Assembly: GCA_003533405.1 (NCBI GenBank)
Contig: DQDL01000094.1
Span: forward strand, 1-6,456
Origin: Clostridiales bacterium
GTDB taxonomy: Bacteria; Bacillota; Clostridia; Oscillospirales; Oscillospiraceae
DNA: 6,456 nt
Direction: 5' to 3'
Under the pieces are notes generated by a model, which saw only the letters and a program-made list of their open reading frames with translations, was not told where the DNA came from and did no database searches. A program made the position numbers and the translations under genes. Position 1 is the stretch's first letter. Each line of letters opens with the position of its first letter. Below, piece by piece: positions 5,601 through 6,456 of this stretch.

Positions 5601-6456
5601 CAGCACTGTTGCCGCCCTTGGTGAAGGTGCGCAGGGTGGCCTTTGCGGCAACGGTCGTCCAGTCCTCGGTACCGCTCACACGGTAGCGGATGTACTGATC
5701 CTGAGCCTTGATCGCATTGGACATCCAAGTCATGCTCTTGCCGTGAGCAGCGTCGTTCAGGGCGTTGAACATGAGGCCGTAAGGCATAGCGGAATCCTCA
5801 CCGGCTGCGTCATAGGACTTGACATTCAGCTGGAAGGAGAGGAGACCTGCCGCATCCTTGGCGTAGATGGTGGTGTTGCCGGAAGCCGCGCTGAAATACT
5901 CGGTGGTCATCAGACCCTTTTCATCGGTCGTGCCGATCTTCTCGTTGTTCGCTGCGTTGAAGATATCAACATTTGCAGCGGGCTCACCCTTGTCGTTGGT
6001 GACCGTGAGGGTCGTGGGTGCGCCGACAAGGACTACCTCTGCGGAGATGCTGTATGCCGCAGCGATAGGCAGAGCTGCCTCGGGTGCATGGTAGGTGGCA
6101 TAGTAGCCGTCAGCGGTAGTGTAGCTGCCGCCCTTGACGGTGTAGTTGAATTTATCGCTTGCCGACAGGTTGGACGGAATATCTACCGTGACGGTCGCAA
6201 TGATGTTGTTGTCAACTGCAACTGCGTCTGCCTTGCGCTCGGCGTTAACGGTGAGGATATTATTGAGCTTACTGTAGGAGTAAGTGCCCTCATAGTTATC
6301 CGAGAAGGTGACGGTGTAGTTTTTGAAGCTGTTGCCGAGGGTCAGCAGAGCGGTGGCCTTCTGAATATCGGCGCCGGTGGCGGTGACATTGAGGCTTACG
6401 GTCTTGCCGATAACGGCATTGCTCTCGGCTGCGGCGACAAAGACGCTCGAGTGCGT
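2620..6456 (-). CDS. Large secreted metallophosphoesterase (purple-acid-phosphatase-like) with FN3 repeats, N-terminus beyond window
   Basis: 1278 residues are visible (numbered from the right edge); translation shows no stop from 5911 to 6456, so the true start and any signal peptide lie outside. Order: about 4-137 a beta-sandwich, possibly cohesin-like; 140-215 an Ig/transthyretin-like module (TVTNDKGEP); 219-320 an FN3 domain like the N-terminal domain of purple acid phosphatases; 327-582 the phosphoesterase with GDIQ (D335), GDAVDD (363-368), GNHE (397-400), MHQP (H471) and GHDH...R (505-512); 590-620 a CSVCG knuckle; about 635-664 one cell-wall-binding-like repeat; 721-725 a CTVCG knuckle; 735-815 an MBG-like module (YTYTGKAMKP); then five FN3 modules to the end. 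It probably hydrolyses phosphate esters outside the cell with two metal ions; substrate unknown. No LPXTG or C-terminal membrane anchor. Its terminator is at 2568-2604. Confidence 0.9.
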   Translation of the reverse strand, partial: THSSVFVAAAESNAVIGKTVSLNVTATGADIQKATALLTLGNSFKNYTVTFSDNYEGTYSYSKLNNILTVNAERKADAVAVDNNIIATVTVDIPSNLSASDKFNYTVKGGSYTTADGYYATYHAPEAALPIAAAYSISAEVVLVGAPTTLTVTNDKGEPAANVDIFNAANNEKIGTTDEKGLMTTEYFSAASGNTTIYAKDAAGLLSFQLNVKSYDAAGEDSAMPYGLMFNALNDAAHGKSMTWMSNAIKAQDQYIRYRVSGTEDWTTVAAKATLRTFTKGGNSAVNVNSVTLEGLNPGTAYEYQIGGGEAWSEVATFSTINSNSDKTRFFALGDIQADDLTNIEKVVSKLSEGHYDFGIQTGDAVDDATSYSHWNDITNLFGVERFGSTDMIHVLGNHEYAGDANADAATNYFNLPTTAKPGSYYSLTYGDVYLAVVNYTGTAPQLKEAMDWLLKDAAQSNATWKVLLMHQPAYYTNNFGGNAEIYNTVPDVCEAAGIDVVFSGHDHSAARTYPLRDDEVDEENGIYYYICGSSGEKSYPITSQDKFDYEKIFKFATTDFAATYLSVTADKDEMTIDYYDIDRGLLDTVTIESPCKRHGHTACYDPAEKAVSCSVCGIALDNYSGKAPDKDGNEYYLLGGVVKTGWFLQGNDVFYANSKGVLQPIELDSYTKTNCTVRGKFVYSCKTVDEGDSATYTVRDDLPPGHKYDKEDPKAPNRVCTVCGWHEVSLKDCKVELSYTNYTYTGKAMKPYVYVTAPDGTKLTDYYDYTVIYGENTEIGYGTVTVKPFNYYLVNLNQKRGSLCDDGTVLEYKITIHAPTVKDVKAKMAVDGIDVSWTAVPEADGYNIYSWNSAKKAYDLLTTVEGADTTNATIYGVKAGSTYSLKVSAYNIIDKEQIVGYGGTAKITVPKNFAQKLEAPVATAMNDAATGYVKLSWSAVANADQYKVYRADTSNGTYKLMYTTKNLSYTNTSANAGYTYYYKVVAVDSKGAYASSDYSKVVSRTCDCARPVAKIAVNADTGKITVSWNEVKNAARYELLRSTDGKNFRHYDYTNKTSYTNMAVTPGTTYYYRVVAINGRSVYADSAASTTRYITCDCAKPTAKIAVEAASGKPVVSWAAVDGAAKYEVYVSADNKEFKLLGTTEALGYTDTSAKAGVTTYYKVKALCATSKYGDSALSNARYITCDCAAPVVAISINERYNKPMISWTAVDGASKYAIYRSTDGKNFKYYDTTTKLSYTNISTTSGTTYYYQVKAICASSSYGDSAYSSAASIKVP
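2623..4005 (-). repeat. Five tandem FN3 modules, the last three with an exact 270-bp period
   Basis: Modules lie at about 3727-4005, 3439-3702, 3169-3429, 2899-3159 and 2623-2889. Each has the SW...Y core and a YT[N/D]...TYYY-x-V-x-A strand pair. The Cys-Asp-Cys-Ala linkers before modules 3, 4 and 5 (codons at 3430-3438, 3160-3168, 2890-2898) are exactly 270 bases apart, and the DNA around the last two (from 2888 and 3158, about 23 bases) differs at one position. Such modules usually act as spacers or carbohydrate/protein-contact domains on the surface. Confidence 0.85.
4282..4617 (-). other. Cysteine-knuckle and wall-binding-like segment of the phosphoesterase
   Basis: CSVCG (4603-4617) and CTVCG (4282-4296) flank a single GGVVKTGWF...VFYANSKGVLQ repeat (4465-4554) that resembles cell-wall/choline-binding repeats. 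Each knuckle is preceded by a histidine-containing stretch (RHGHTACYD; PGHKYD). CTVCG modules with an upstream GH motif are common in clostridial surface proteins and may bind zinc. One wall-binding repeat is fewer than usual, so anchoring by it alone is doubtful. Confidence 0.55.
4711..5478 (-). other. Calcineurin-like metallophosphoesterase catalytic domain
   Basis: All five blocks of the family occur in order: GDIQ, GDAVDD, GNHEYA (GNHE at 5257-5268), MHQPAYY and SGHDHSAARTYP. They supply the two-metal ligands and the catalytic histidine. Tyrosine, the ligand that gives classical purple acid phosphatases their colour at the end of block II (GDxxY), is replaced by Asp, and block I has Gln where many members have His. 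Confidence 0.88.
6046..6447 (-). other. N-terminal beta-sandwich region, possibly cohesin-like
   Basis: About 134 residues with alternating hydrophobic strands: an opening VFVAAAESNAVIGKTVSLNV, a middle with ALLTLGNSF, and IIATVTVDIPSNLSASDKFN followed by a GGSYTTADG turn. The order of these elements recalls cohesin domains, but an unrelated Ig-like fold is equally possible. The domain may start before the window edge. Confidence 0.35.

Overview
The window looks like a piece of a gut-type, anaerobic Gram-positive (Clostridia, Ruminococcaceae/Oscillospirales-like) genome. This is inferred from the roughly 50% GC genes separated by AT-rich spacers with GGAG ribosome binding sites, a MepA-like MATE transporter, a Wood-Ljungdahl-related protein of a kind seen in Clostridia, and a very large secreted protein carrying tandem fibronectin type III (FN3) modules, CTVCG knuckles and a cell-wall-binding-like repeat. 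No rRNA, tRNA, CRISPR array, transposase or phage gene is visible.

All real genes lie on the minus strand, so transcription runs from high to low coordinates. From right to left: (1) a surface metallophosphoesterase (2620 to beyond 6456). Its reading frame stays open through the right edge, so the internal ATG at 5910 is not the start. It ends at a strong hairpin terminator (2568-2604). (2) A MATE efflux transporter (1059-2450) with a clear sigma-A promoter (TTGACT, 17 bp, TATCAT) and a hairpin terminator (1021-1054) beginning four bases after its stop codon. (3) A 244-residue protein (105-839) resembling the central domain of acetyl-CoA synthase/CODH beta subunit, cut off just after a CxxC-type cysteine motif. 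Its promoter has a good -10, a poor -35 and a perfect TGTAG-N6-CTACA dyad centred about -41.5. (4) Two GC-rich hairpins (36-99), then the ribosome binding site and first two codons of another gene leaving the left edge.

Each gene appears to have its own promoter and terminator, so this is a row of monocistronic units rather than an operon, and I see no evidence that the three proteins share a pathway. The most noteworthy items are the CRP/FNR-like dyad in class II activator position in front of the acetyl-CoA-synthase-like orphan, that orphan's shortened cysteine motif, and the architecture of the surface phosphoesterase: a possible cohesin-like N-terminal region, a non-purple metal site, and Cys-Asp-Cys linkers at an exact 90-residue period between FN3 modules.
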